Below, piece by piece: positions 18,261 through 26,653 of a stretch of DNA of 64,000 nt. The stretch's first letter is position 1. Each line of letters opens with the position of its first letter. The notes under the pieces are model-generated. The model was not told the DNA's origin. It did not search any database and saw only the letters and a list, made by a program, of their open reading frames with translations. The stretch is from Chloroflexi bacterium AL-N1 (GTDB lineage Bacteria; Chloroflexota; Chloroflexia; Chloroflexales; Roseiflexaceae), in NCBI GenBank assembly GCA_013122435.1, contig WYDT01000012.1:146609-210608 (forward strand), given 5' to 3'. Both the position numbers and the translations under genes were made by a program.

Positions 18261-18692
18261 CTACGAAACCAGATCCATTTCCGCATAACGAGACAGACGC
18301 CGATGCTCAATCGCAATACAGCGATCCATAATCACGTTAATCCCCGCCCTGCGCGCCTGAAGTGCAGCTTCCTCATGAACAACACTCAATTGCATCCACA
18401 CGGTATTTGTCTGTATCACAATCGCATCTTCCACGATTTCTGGTATGAACTCTGCACGACGAAACACATCAACAATATCAACATGCTCCACAATATCGCG
18501 TAAGCTTGCATATGGTTGCACCCCTAATACCGGACCCGGTAACTTTGGATTCACAGGAAGTATCTGATATCCCTTTTGCTGGAGAAAACGTGCCACCGCA
18601 TATGAAGGGCGATTCGGATCATCGCTCAACCCTACAATGGCAATTGTACGAGCAGATCTCAGAATATCGGTGAGCTCATTGTCAGGCATCAT
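18261..18692 (-). CDS. CoA-binding domain protein (YccU-like)
   Basis: A 143-residue single-domain CoA-binding Rossmann protein: ARTIAIVGLSDDPNRPSYAVARFLQQKGYQILPVNP, then VDIVDVFRRAEFIPEIVEDAI, VWMQLSVVHEEAALQARRAGINVIMDRCIAIEHRRL. Length and motifs match the YccU/CoA-binding_2 family, whose exact role is not settled. AGGAG precedes the ATG at 18692; the longer frame to 18746 lacks support. It is monocistronic, and its 3' end faces the tRNA terminator. Confidence 0.85.
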   Translation of the reverse strand: MMPDNELTDILRSARTIAIVGLSDDPNRPSYAVARFLQQKGYQILPVNPKLPGPVLGVQPYASLRDIVEHVDIVDVFRRAEFIPEIVEDAIVIQTNTVWMQLSVVHEEAALQARRAGINVIMDRCIAIEHRRLSRYAEMDLVS

Positions 18693-19063
18693 ATATCTAT
18701 GTCTCCTAATTTCAAAGCATACAAAAAGCGCTGCTCGCACAAGCAACGCCGCTTAGTACAAAACCTATAGAATACATGGTACTCGTGAAGCGGCGTTCAC
18801 GCAAGTCGAATCTGTGCGTATATCGTAAAGAATATGGTATGATATAACAAGGAGTATACGTATAAACCCTCTCCCATTCGATATTATATATTCTGGTGCA
18901 ACATACAACATCTGATTGCTCAAATGCAGAGAACCATCCAGGTTGGATTGTCGATCATCAACGAGAAACGCCTCCAACGCTTGTAAATGGCGAAGGTGAT
19001 ATGTACAGGAATGAGCACCACGACCGTGGATAGGCCATAGACTTGATGTATAGTAATTAGGTT
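18693..19063. other. Spacer between divergent genes
   Basis: About 370 bases between the CoA-binding and LysR genes. It must hold both promoters, and an AAGGAG at 18850-18855 is not followed by a usable start codon. I see no convincing gene, RNA or palindromic operator here. Confidence 0.4.
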
Positions 19064-19996
19064 ATGTTAAATACGCTTCATCTACGTACCTTTGTGGCAG
19101 TTGTAGAGACAGGAAACTACAGTGCTGCGGCAGAAAGTCTGCATATGTCACAACCGGCAGTGAGCCAACACATACGTGCACTGGAAAGCCAGTTGGATGG
19201 TGTCAGGCTCTTTCGGCGGGTTGGGCAACATATGCAATTGACACACGCAGGTGAACAACTGATCGACACTGCACGTGAGATGCTGGATCTTGCACAGCGC
19301 GCTGAGGAAAACATTCGTGCGTTACGTGGTCAGGTAAGTGGGCATGTAACAGTAGGATGCACACCCTCAAGTGGTGAGCGGCTCCTCCCCCCACTGTTGG
19401 CCGGATTTCGCAATCGTTTTCCTGTCATCTCTGTTGCTACTACAATCGGCCCACTTGACACACTCTTGGAATGGCTTACTGCGCGGCAGATTCACATTCT
19501 GCTGTTGGAAGAACAACAGCGCCGCCGCGGTTGGGAATCGCAATTGCTCGGTGCCGAATCCCTGATCTTGCTTGCACCACGTGGCCATCCCTTTCTCCAG
19601 CAAGAACAAGTAGCACCTGGATCGCTGCGTGGGCAAAAACTGATCCTGCCACGCAGCGGAACCACGACGCGCCGCACCATTGATGATGGTCTGCGCCGAC
19701 GGGGCGTCGGGGCAACCGATATTGATGTTGCACTTGAAGCAGACAGCATTACGTTAACAATACAAGCCATTCGTGATGGTGTTGGCATTGCATTCGTACC
19801 CCAATCACGTGTACCGCGGGGACGTGACATCGGTGTAGTAACACTAGCAGGCGTACATCTCCAACAAGAATGGTATGCCTTGCGTTCACGAGAACGAGGC
19901 GCGCCACGCGCAGTTCAAGAATTGTATGCACACATTACCCACCCAAGCAACCGCGCTATTTTAGCAAAACAAGGATTAAAGGTAGCAAAGGACTGA
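19064..19996 (+). CDS. LysR-family transcriptional regulator
   Basis: A 310-residue LysR-type regulator. The N-terminal helix-turn-helix is plain (LHLRTFVAVVETGNYSAAAESLHMSQPAVSQHIRALESQLDGVRLFRR) and a coiled linker helix follows. The effector-binding domain runs from ~90 to ~295 (GHVTVGCTPSSGERLLPPLLAGFRNRFP ... IRDGVGIAFVPQSRV). It is divergent from the CoA-binding gene, the usual arrangement when a LysR protein controls its neighbour, but nothing in the sequence identifies the ligand. Start is the first ATG of the conserved N-terminus. Confidence 0.9.
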   Translation: MLNTLHLRTFVAVVETGNYSAAAESLHMSQPAVSQHIRALESQLDGVRLFRRVGQHMQLTHAGEQLIDTAREMLDLAQRAEENIRALRGQVSGHVTVGCTPSSGERLLPPLLAGFRNRFPVISVATTIGPLDTLLEWLTARQIHILLLEEQQRRRGWESQLLGAESLILLAPRGHPFLQQEQVAPGSLRGQKLILPRSGTTTRRTIDDGLRRRGVGATDIDVALEADSITLTIQAIRDGVGIAFVPQSRVPRGRDIGVVTLAGVHLQQEWYALRSRERGAPRAVQELYAHITHPSNRAILAKQGLKVAKD

Positions 19997-20232
19997 CCAG
20001 CACTCGCTAGCGCATTGATACCTATTCACCCGATCCGCTTCGTCATAGTTACACGCTATCAAATCCACCGCAACTAACAATAACGAAATGAATCCATTGC
20101 CTGACAGTGAGGTTCTGGTAGGTTGTTAAGATAGATAGGCCCGCTACTGTGTAGTTATAATTATGAACTCAAAGTAGTACTTTATGGTTATTTTCGTGTC
20201 ACTATTGTAATAAGTTAGCAATAGCACGCCCC

Positions 20233-20261
20233 TTGTGATAGGGATACCCGTGTGCTATACT
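20233..20261 (+). promoter_or_regulatory. Promoter of the two-component genes
   Basis: TTGTGA (20233-20238), a 17-base spacer and TATACT (20256-20261), 37 bases upstream of the histidine-kinase start. Confidence 0.6.
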
Positions 20262-20297
20262 TTAACTGTTTAACCATATTTGACAAAGTTAGGATCT

Positions 20298-21320
20298 ATG
20301 GTGAGCGCCGACTTATCACAAACTCTACAGGAAGCGCACACAATCGTTGCTAATCATCTCCAGCAGTTATGCGAACTTGCCGAACGTACGCGACGACAGG
20401 GTGAGTTGCTTGATGCAGCCCTTCGCCAGGAACAACGGCAACTTGATGAAGCCACTGTGCAACATCGCATGGCCGTCGAACGACATAGTTTTGGGGCCTC
20501 TTCACTTGCACGTCGTGAAACAGATTTACGATCGCGCTGCGATAGCTTAGTTGATGAGATACAGACCAACCAACATGCCCTAAAACAGCTGGAACAGCTT
20601 ATCAGCCAGATTGAGATGAGTAGTGGTGCACTCACAGGCGTTGAAGAGAACGGGAACGATGATCCCTGGAAACTTGCATTGCGCGCACAGGTTATCCATG
20701 GCCGTGAAGAAGAACGACTTCGTTTAGCCCGCGAAGTACACGATGGCCCAGCCCAGGTTTTAGCTAACTCACTTATGTTGCTCGAAACATGTCATAGTCA
20801 GATTCAACAACAGAAATTCGACAGGTTGCCCACTGCTCTGCAACGATTACGGTCCGCAGCACAAGAAGGGCTGGTCGAGGTTCGTCGCTTTATTGCCGAT
20901 TTGCGTCCTGGTAAACTCGAGGAGTATGGACTAGCTGTGGCCATCGAAGACTATGTGCGTAACTATACCCAGGCATACGGAACGCGTGTGAAGTTCGAAA
21001 CCGAAGACGCGCCGCGCCTACCGATTGAATCTGAAATTGTGTTGTATCGCATTGTACAGGAAGCTTTGCAAAATGCACATAAGTATGCTCGTCAGGCATC
21101 CATTATCATCCGTATACTGCATCGTCAAGGTGCCCTTCATTTATCAGTTCGTGATGACGGACCGGGGTTTGATGTTCACGAAGTCGCACGACGCACAGGT
21201 CGCAGTAGTTGGGGGTTGATGAGCATGCGTGAGCGGGCCGAGCTTATCGGAGCACAACTAACGGTTGCATCACGTCCGGGGCATGGAACTGAGGTTTCGA
21301 TTACATTGACACTTACCTAG
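20298..21320 (+). CDS. DegS-like cytoplasmic sensor histidine kinase
   Basis: A 340-residue kinase without membrane spans. Residues 1-115 form a long coiled coil (ADLSQTLQEAHTIVANHLQQ), the DegS-type sensory region. A HisKA_3 dimerisation domain follows with phospho-acceptor H148 in REEERLRLAREVHDGPAQ. The HATPase domain has the N-box LQNAHKYARQA, DDGPGFD and GLMSMRERAELIGAQL. ATG 20298 is chosen because the frame's earlier TTG at 20280 is less likely. The response-regulator gene follows after 81 bases, so it is a kinase-regulator pair of the NarL/DegSU class. The signal sensed is unknown. Confidence 0.88.
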   Translation: MVSADLSQTLQEAHTIVANHLQQLCELAERTRRQGELLDAALRQEQRQLDEATVQHRMAVERHSFGASSLARRETDLRSRCDSLVDEIQTNQHALKQLEQLISQIEMSSGALTGVEENGNDDPWKLALRAQVIHGREEERLRLAREVHDGPAQVLANSLMLLETCHSQIQQQKFDRLPTALQRLRSAAQEGLVEVRRFIADLRPGKLEEYGLAVAIEDYVRNYTQAYGTRVKFETEDAPRLPIESEIVLYRIVQEALQNAHKYARQASIIIRILHRQGALHLSVRDDGPGFDVHEVARRTGRSSWGLMSMRERAELIGAQLTVASRPGHGTEVSITLTLT

Positions 21321-21401
21321 CATGTCGTCGGTCAGATATCTTGTGGTCAAAACTATGTTTTTATTTGATAACTGGTTATGCACTGTCGGGAGGATAGTAC
21401 C

Positions 21402-22124
21402 ATGACCGACAAGGTCCGCGTATTGATTATTGATGATCACCCACTCTTTCGCCAGGGAATTCGCTGGAGTCTGGAAGAAGCTGGTGACATGTCCGTCGTC
21501 GGAGAGGCAGAAAATGGACAGGAGGCGATCAAACTTGCTGAACGCCTGCTCCCAGATGTTGTACTCATGGACATCAACTTGCCTGGCCTTAATGGACTGG
21601 AGGTCGCACGGGTTATCAAACGACGCGATCCGCGCATCGGTATGATTGTGTTGAGTGTATATGAGGATGACGATCAACTTTTTCAGGCTATTAAAGTTGG
21701 TGCGGCTGCATACTCGTCCAAAGATGTCCATCCAGACGCACTCATCCGGATGATCCGTGAAGTGGGGCGGGGTCGCTATCTTATCAATGACAGTGTGCTG
21801 GCAAAACCACATGTAGCAACACGTGTGTTGCATCAGTTTCGCGAATTAGCGGCAACTGAAGACCAACAAGCCAATGTCTTGTTCGCACCACTTACTTCTC
21901 GTGAGATTGAGATTCTTGACTGTATTGCACGTGGTCTCTCAAACAAAGAAATTGCAAACGAATTATCTATTAGTGGACAAACGGTCAAAAATCATATCAC
22001 ATCTATCCTCTCCAAGCTACAAGTCAATGACCGTACAATGGCTGTTATTTTTGCCATCCAAAAGGGATGGATCAAGATGGGATACGATGATACTAATGGC
22101 TACTCAACCATAAACAAGACCTGA
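21402..22124 (+). CDS. DegU/NarL-family response regulator
   Basis: A 240-residue response regulator. The receiver domain starts VRVLIIDDHPLFRQGI, with D57 (VVLMDINLPG) as phosphorylation site. The C-terminal LuxR-type helix-turn-helix is LTSREIEILDCIARGLSNKEIANELSISGQTVKNHITSILSKLQV. GGGAGG precedes ATG 21402, so the frame's earlier start is rejected. It pairs with the DegS-like kinase upstream. Targets are not evident from the window; DegSU-type systems often control secreted hydrolases, so a link to the nearby polysaccharidases is possible but unproven. Confidence 0.9.
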   Translation: MTDKVRVLIIDDHPLFRQGIRWSLEEAGDMSVVGEAENGQEAIKLAERLLPDVVLMDINLPGLNGLEVARVIKRRDPRIGMIVLSVYEDDDQLFQAIKVGAAAYSSKDVHPDALIRMIREVGRGRYLINDSVLAKPHVATRVLHQFRELAATEDQQANVLFAPLTSREIEILDCIARGLSNKEIANELSISGQTVKNHITSILSKLQVNDRTMAVIFAIQKGWIKMGYDDTNGYSTINKT

Positions 22125-22157
22125 TGTCCAGTGAGACAAGATACCTGTAACGCTAAA

Positions 22158-22187
22158 ACGACCAAGCACTAAGCCTGGTCGTCCTTT
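22158..22187. terminator. Bidirectional terminator
   Basis: ACGACCAAGC and GCCTGGTCGT form a hairpin followed by CCTTTT, between the convergent response-regulator and binding-protein genes. A-residues on the other side allow it to work on both strands. Confidence 0.7.
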
Positions 22188-22205
22188 TACACTGTAACCT
22201 AATGC

Positions 22206-23915
22206 TTAATTCCCAGCACTATCCTGCACATACCAGCGTTCTATATTGTGAAAATAAAGCGGCGTACTGATATTGACCGGTCCATCTAGCGTTGTAACTT
22301 TTTCATTAAGTACGACAGGTATACGATCTGTCCACAGGAAGACATATGGTAATTCTTCAGCAATACGTTCCTGTGCTAGCCGAATTGCCTGACCGCGCTG
22401 TTCCAGATCATATAGTTGATATGCCGCTGCCGCCTGGTTATCGTATGCAGCACTCTCAAATCCCCCAATATTCAAAACTGGACGTGTGTCTTCGATGCCT
22501 TGATTAATTTGTGAGCTATGGAAGAGTGCAAAATCATCTGGATCATAAAAGCGAAAGTCGGCAAAGTCCTGATCACCAGCACCGTTACTCCAACTTCCCA
22601 GTAGCAGATCGAAATCATAAGGTGGCAGATACTTCGACTCAATGACGCTTTCAAAATCGGCGGGCTGCACGGTGATACTCATACCAATGGTTGCAGCAAC
22701 ATCAGCGATCACCTCAGCCGCGTCAACACGTCGCGGATCATCTCCGCGTACAAACAGAAACGCCTCCAGAGCTTCCCCATCACGTTCGCGTATTTCCCCT
22801 TCAGAAGGTTCAACCCATTCAGCTTCATCGAGCAATGCGCCTGCAAGCTCCAGATCAGCCGTTTCTGTCACTGGTTGAACAAAATCTGCCCATGAGCCCG
22901 GCACCACGCTGTTCGCAATAGGACGACCTTGACCATCGGTCACCTCATCAACCAGTTCAGGCCAATTAACTGCCTGTGCCAATGCCTGACGTACCCGTCT
23001 ATCGGCAAAGGGGCGGTCCGAACGTACATTGAAGGCCATAAAGTAATAGCCATTCTCAAAATATGACTCAGCCCGAAGTCCTGATACATCCTGGAATGTT
23101 GAGCGAGAGACGTCCCAGGGTGGTTCTGCTAATAACACCTGTTCATCGATTAACGCTTCAGCCAGCACCTCTGGGTCAGGTGCAACCACCAACGCAACCC
23201 GATCAAGCAGCGGTTGCCCGCGAAAAAAGGCCGGGTTAGCCGTAAACTCGGTCGACTCATCTTCGCGACGATCAGCAAGTTGGAAGGGACCAGTTCCAAC
23301 AGGAATGTCCCAGAAGTCTAACTCACTGATATCCGTATCTTCCAACAGATGCCGGGGCAGAATGGGGACAGTTAACCCACTAAGAATCGGAGCATACCTT
23401 TCTGTTAAAGATAGAACTACGGTGTTTGAGGCAGGGGCTGATACATCATTGATACGCTGAAAATCAGCCAGTAATGCGGTTGTCGGTGATAACTCGCGTA
23501 GCGCATTGAGTGTATACGTAACATCATCTGCTGAAAAAGGAGTCCCGTCATGCCAAACGACATTGGAACGCAGGGTGAAGGTAATCAGGCGCCCATCAGC
23601 CGAGGCAAACCAATCCTCAGCAAGATCTGGTTGTGGGCGAAGTTGCGGATCGAGTTGCATCAGGCCATTGTAGAGCAACGAAATGGTATGTTCTTCACTA
23701 CGTGAGCGTGGCTGCCACGGACGAAGGTTGGCAACATCATCAGCAACACCCACAGTAAGTGTTCCACCACGGGGTAACGGAGTCGCGGTTGGCGGAGCAG
23801 GCGTTGACGTTGCTTCTGGTGTTGAACCAACCGCACATCCAACGAGAAAACCCAATGTACATAATGCAAGTGCAGTACTTACAACAAAGAGCCGATAGTA
23901 TGAGTAGTCATTCAT
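22206..23915 (-). CDS. Peptide/oligosaccharide-type ABC binding lipoprotein
   Basis: A 569-residue family 5 solute-binding protein (DppA/OppA/NikA fold). The lipoprotein signal ends GFLVGC with C27, followed by a Thr/Pro linker. Typical segments are GGTLTVGVADDVANLRPWQPRS, LAEDWFASADGRLITFTLRSNVVWHDGTPFSADDVTYTLNAL, VGTGPFQLADR, YYFMAFNVRSDRPFADRRVRQALAQAVNW and the C-terminal ELPYVFLWTDRIPVVLNEKV. No permease or ATPase genes adjoin it, so it is an orphan that must use transporter parts encoded elsewhere. Substrate cannot be deduced; peptides are usual, but cello-oligosaccharides are also known for this family. Confidence 0.88.
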   Translation of the reverse strand: MNDYSYYRLFVVSTALALCTLGFLVGCAVGSTPEATSTPAPPTATPLPRGGTLTVGVADDVANLRPWQPRSRSEEHTISLLYNGLMQLDPQLRPQPDLAEDWFASADGRLITFTLRSNVVWHDGTPFSADDVTYTLNALRELSPTTALLADFQRINDVSAPASNTVVLSLTERYAPILSGLTVPILPRHLLEDTDISELDFWDIPVGTGPFQLADRREDESTEFTANPAFFRGQPLLDRVALVVAPDPEVLAEALIDEQVLLAEPPWDVSRSTFQDVSGLRAESYFENGYYFMAFNVRSDRPFADRRVRQALAQAVNWPELVDEVTDGQGRPIANSVVPGSWADFVQPVTETADLELAGALLDEAEWVEPSEGEIRERDGEALEAFLFVRGDDPRRVDAAEVIADVAATIGMSITVQPADFESVIESKYLPPYDFDLLLGSWSNGAGDQDFADFRFYDPDDFALFHSSQINQGIEDTRPVLNIGGFESAAYDNQAAAAYQLYDLEQRGQAIRLAQERIAEELPYVFLWTDRIPVVLNEKVTTLDGPVNISTPLYFHNIERWYVQDSAGN

Positions 23916-24439
23916 AGTCCACGATTATACCACGGACTACAGCCATATTAGTCGATAAGAGCCATAGTATCTTGAGACATAAACCGTTTACATCTACATC
24001 TATTTCACGGTTTTAGCAGGGGTTGGTACGCCACCTGGCATGTAAACTCATACGATACTCCGGCAAAGTCAGCATGCTTTAGTACCAAGTATCTCTATTT
24101 TATAACGATTCCGACACGAATATGATCATGTGTACCAACATCATTAAAACAGCAGCAATCGTTATCGAATAATATCACACGCACGATACGCTATCCATAC
24201 GCACGGCGTGATGGCTGTCATGCGGAATATCTGCACCATCAGTTGTTGGTCCAATGTTGTTGACACACCTTCTAAACTTTTGTGTTACAAATCAATCTCC
24301 TCATACGTCATACTATATACAGAGGGAAGCAGTGCTACGTCCCCGCAACACGACCAGATGTACCGTAACCTTAAACCCGCAAGACCATTGTCTTAAGAAT
24401 AGTAAACAACCATACCAACAGGCAGGAAGAATTCGATCA
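23916..24439. other. Intergenic region with a possible promoter
   Basis: About 520 bases without a convincing gene. TTGACA (24260-24265), a 17-base spacer and TGTTAC (24283-24288) could be the promoter of the decayed gene that follows. A similar element with the same spacing and flanking words occurs at 26273-26301. Confidence 0.4.
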
Positions 24440-25128
24440 TAAAGGTAAGATCCGCACACATACCAAGCCTACTCACCATTGCCACCGTGGTCATCTTCGT
24501 ATCCGCATGTGCTTCTGGAGTACCGACAGGGGCAGATACCAATCAAACGATATCAACGGAGGCAGATACCAATCAAGCGTTTTGGAATGCACTCAAGATC
24601 CATGGATCTGAAGTCGAGGGTTATGCATCGCTCGATGAAATGGCAGCACAGGCTATGCTGTGGTATCGGCGAGTTTATCGACTTCGCTGAAAGCCGCAAG
24701 ATTACAACCGACACGCCTGAAGATGTGGTGACCTATGCCGCAGCCACCCTCGCTATCAAGGAAGTGATTCGCGGCGACATCGCAGACGCTCAGTTACCCA
24801 TTGAGTTCCCCCTCACCCAACCAGCCAATCAGGTCGAGGAAACCATCGCGAATCTGGCAACCCAACTGCCATCAGGAGACATGCTGCTCTTTCTCCGACA
24901 CAAGGGTGGAGAAGAAAGTGGCCTCTACCGCTTAACAGCACGGGACTATAGTTCGAAACAGAAGCCAATGGCATTACAGCACCACTCGCAGAAGAAATTC
25001 TCACAGACCACGAATCAGGAGCAGTTCATGATGCACAGGACGATAATAACGCAGTAACTTCTCGATATACCGACGAACTCGCCACCATCACCTCATTCTC
25101 AGACCTGGTGAACCACGTTCGCAAATGA
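24440..25128 (+). pseudogene. Secreted lipoprotein gene, copy 1, frameshifted
   Basis: Three frames must be joined to read a ~225-residue lipoprotein. It begins with a hydrophobic stretch and VSACASG (lipobox-like) and continues to GYASLDEMAAQA. After a frame change near 24650-24680 it reads IGEFIDFAESRKITTDTPEDVVTYAAATLAIKEVIRGDIADAQLPIEFPLTQPANQVEETIANLATQLPSGDMLLFLRHKGGEESGLYRLT. A second change near 24945-24952 leads to FETEANGITAPLAEEILTDHESGAVHDAQ and so on to TGA at 25128. The start may be lost too: an ATA sits eight bases after AGGAAGA where ATG is expected. It is similar to the next gene. The function of the family is unknown to me. Confidence 0.65.
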
Positions 25129-25301
25129 CACGTGAGTGAAGGTCTGCCACGAAGCATGGCAGTTACTGCGAAGGAATACTATACACCTGTTTCGTAAAGC
25201 GTAATATTCCCAGCACCTAGCCAGCAGGAGTCACGACGAGCCAAAGATCGCGGACAGAAAGACATTAGTATCTTAGCATAGAACTCACGAGGAGAACGCC
25301 C

Positions 25302-26017
25302 ATGAAACTCAGATTTATCATCCTACTCGTCTGTGTACTCGGACTAACCGCTGGTATTGCCTACCAACTATCAGCTATTCCTACCCAATCCATCTGGTAG
25401 CTCACAAAACATGGAAACGTCTGACAACCCCATTACCACCCTTGCCAATTGGTCTATACTCGCATACACCACCGAAGAATTATATGATTCAGCAGCTGTG
25501 ATTGTGCGTGGTAATGTTGTAGCCACCCGTAATCGAGTCCTGACGGAAACATTACAAGTCCATGGACTTACAGGGGACACCGCAGAACGCGCCAAGGACG
25601 TTCCCGAATACACCCTCGTGCTCGAAAAAGCATGCAAGAGCGCGGTATGGAAGGGGACCTGATGATCTGACACAGGAGCAGCAACAAGCAATACTAGCGG
25701 AAACGACCCTCGAAACGAAACCAATCCGCGAAGAGACTTCCCATGTAGCCCTCACCGATACTACCCTGAAAGTAACGGAAGTGTTGAAGGGTAATGTGAA
25801 CAAAACTATTATGATCACACAACCCAGTGGAGAAATGCCACCACCCAGAAGTCCAGAAAGCACACGCACCATGAACATGGAATTTATCGGTAATCCTCTG
25901 CTACAAACGGGTGATGAATTTATTCTCTTCCTGATACACCGCAAAAACGACACTCATATATCAACCACTCACTCCGACGCCTCTGCCTGGGGCTTGCGAA
26001 CACCGCCGATACCCTAG
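25302..26017 (+). pseudogene. Secreted protein gene, copy 2, frameshifted
   Basis: GAGGAG precedes ATG 25302, which encodes a clear signal peptide (MKLRFIILLVCVLGLTAGIAY). That frame stops at 25400. The body continues in the next frame (SGSSQNMETSDNPITTLANWSILAYTTEELYDSAAVIVRGNVVATRNRV ... VPEYTLVLEKA) to 25662. It then continues in the third frame (TDTTLKVTEVLKGNVNKTIMITQPSGE ... LLQTGDEFILFL) to about 26017. Two shifts in the same direction are needed. The pattern xxAxxIVxGxxxxxxxR ... EVxKG ... GDExxLFL is shared with copy 1, so the two are tandem paralogues, both broken. Programmed frameshifting is unlikely because no slippery sites are obvious. Confidence 0.65.
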
Positions 26018-26126
26018 CCACCTCTTCCATTTCCAGTAACGACCACACAGTGTTGCTCAATCGTTCGGCATCGCCCTGACTGTCAGCAACCAGACGCAGA
26101 TTATCAATGAACTTCTGGCTGGTCAT
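25920..26126 (-). CDS. Small hypothetical ORF
   Basis: A 68-codon frame whose first ~45 residues (TSQKFIDNLRLVADSQGDAE and RLSNTVWSLLEMEEVARVSA) look like a genuine amphipathic helical protein. GAGGA lies close before its ATG. Its 3' third overlaps the end of decayed copy 2 on the other strand and looks like arbitrary sequence. It may be the 5' remnant of a gene or chance. No family recognised. Confidence 0.3.
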   Translation of the reverse strand: MTSQKFIDNLRLVADSQGDAERLSNTVWSLLEMEEVARVSAVFASPRQRRRSEWLIYECRFCGVSGRE

Positions 26127-26272
26127 TATTCCTCACCCCATTAAAATACACAAAATGACCAGAACCGGGGATCGTTACACTAGCTACCAATCCTATGTCA
26201 TCACCATGCCACTACGCCCACGTGCATGTATGTTGCATCACCTCCCTGATATTGGTTGTTGTTCCATTATTG

Positions 26273-26301
26273 TTGACACAGCATCTTGTTTAGACTGTAA
26301 C
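26273..26301 (+). promoter_or_regulatory. Promoter-like element
   Basis: TTGACA (26273-26278), a 17-base spacer and TGTAAC (26296-26301). It resembles the element at 24260-24288 in both boxes and in upstream words (TTGTTG-TCCA). It has no obvious gene directly after it and could be a relic of the local duplication. Confidence 0.35.
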
Positions 26302-26378
26302 GATACCATTATTTGCTTTTCCTTTCAGTCATATCGCATCACTGCACTATAAGCCTGGATAATTTTAAAGCAGGTAGA

Positions 26379-26404
26379 ATATATTGGAAGCGCTTCCAAT
26401 ATAT
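26379..26404. promoter_or_regulatory. Upstream LacI-type operator (O1)
   Basis: A perfect 26-base palindrome with core TTGGAAGCGCTTCCAA. The AGCGCT centre is typical of LacI-family operators. Its centre lies 103 bases upstream of the second palindrome, a distance that would allow looping. It likely binds the regulator encoded at 26654. Confidence 0.75.
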
Positions 26405-26457
26405 AACTGTTAACAAGCAAAATAGCTAAAATGAAACCAGATATTCACCTTCAAAGC

Positions 26458-26505
26458 TTGACAAATCGTATCAATTGCCCTATATTTTGGGAGCGCTCCC
26501 AAAAT
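26458..26505 (+). promoter_or_regulatory. celR-like promoter with overlapping operator (O2)
   Basis: TTGACA (26458-26463), a 17-base spacer and TATATT (26481-26486) form a strong sigma70 promoter. A perfect 22-base palindrome at 26484-26505 overlaps the -10 and the start region. It contains TGGGAGCGCTCCCA, identical to the 14-bp operator known for the Thermobifida fusca cellulase regulator CelR. Binding here would block transcription of the regulator and probably of the transport operon behind it. Confidence 0.8.
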
Positions 26506-26653
26506 CTAAAAAATGTTTTGCGGAAGGAATTGATACTCTATGCTATGGTCTCTCAAATGGCCATATTTCTTTCTGAAGAACCGTTGCTTTTTCAGATATA
26601 CCAGTAGCGATCATACCCCTTCCTATTCAATATTTATGAGTTAGAACAACACC

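Noticed and set aside
18765..18977. Minus-strand frame of 70 codons in the spacer before the LysR gene
   Set aside because: Some segments look protein-like, but there is no ribosome-binding site or family match, and the region must hold promoters.
21270..21833. Minus-strand frame of 187 codons opposite the response-regulator gene
   Set aside because: It lies antisense to a well-supported CDS and shows no recognisable protein features.
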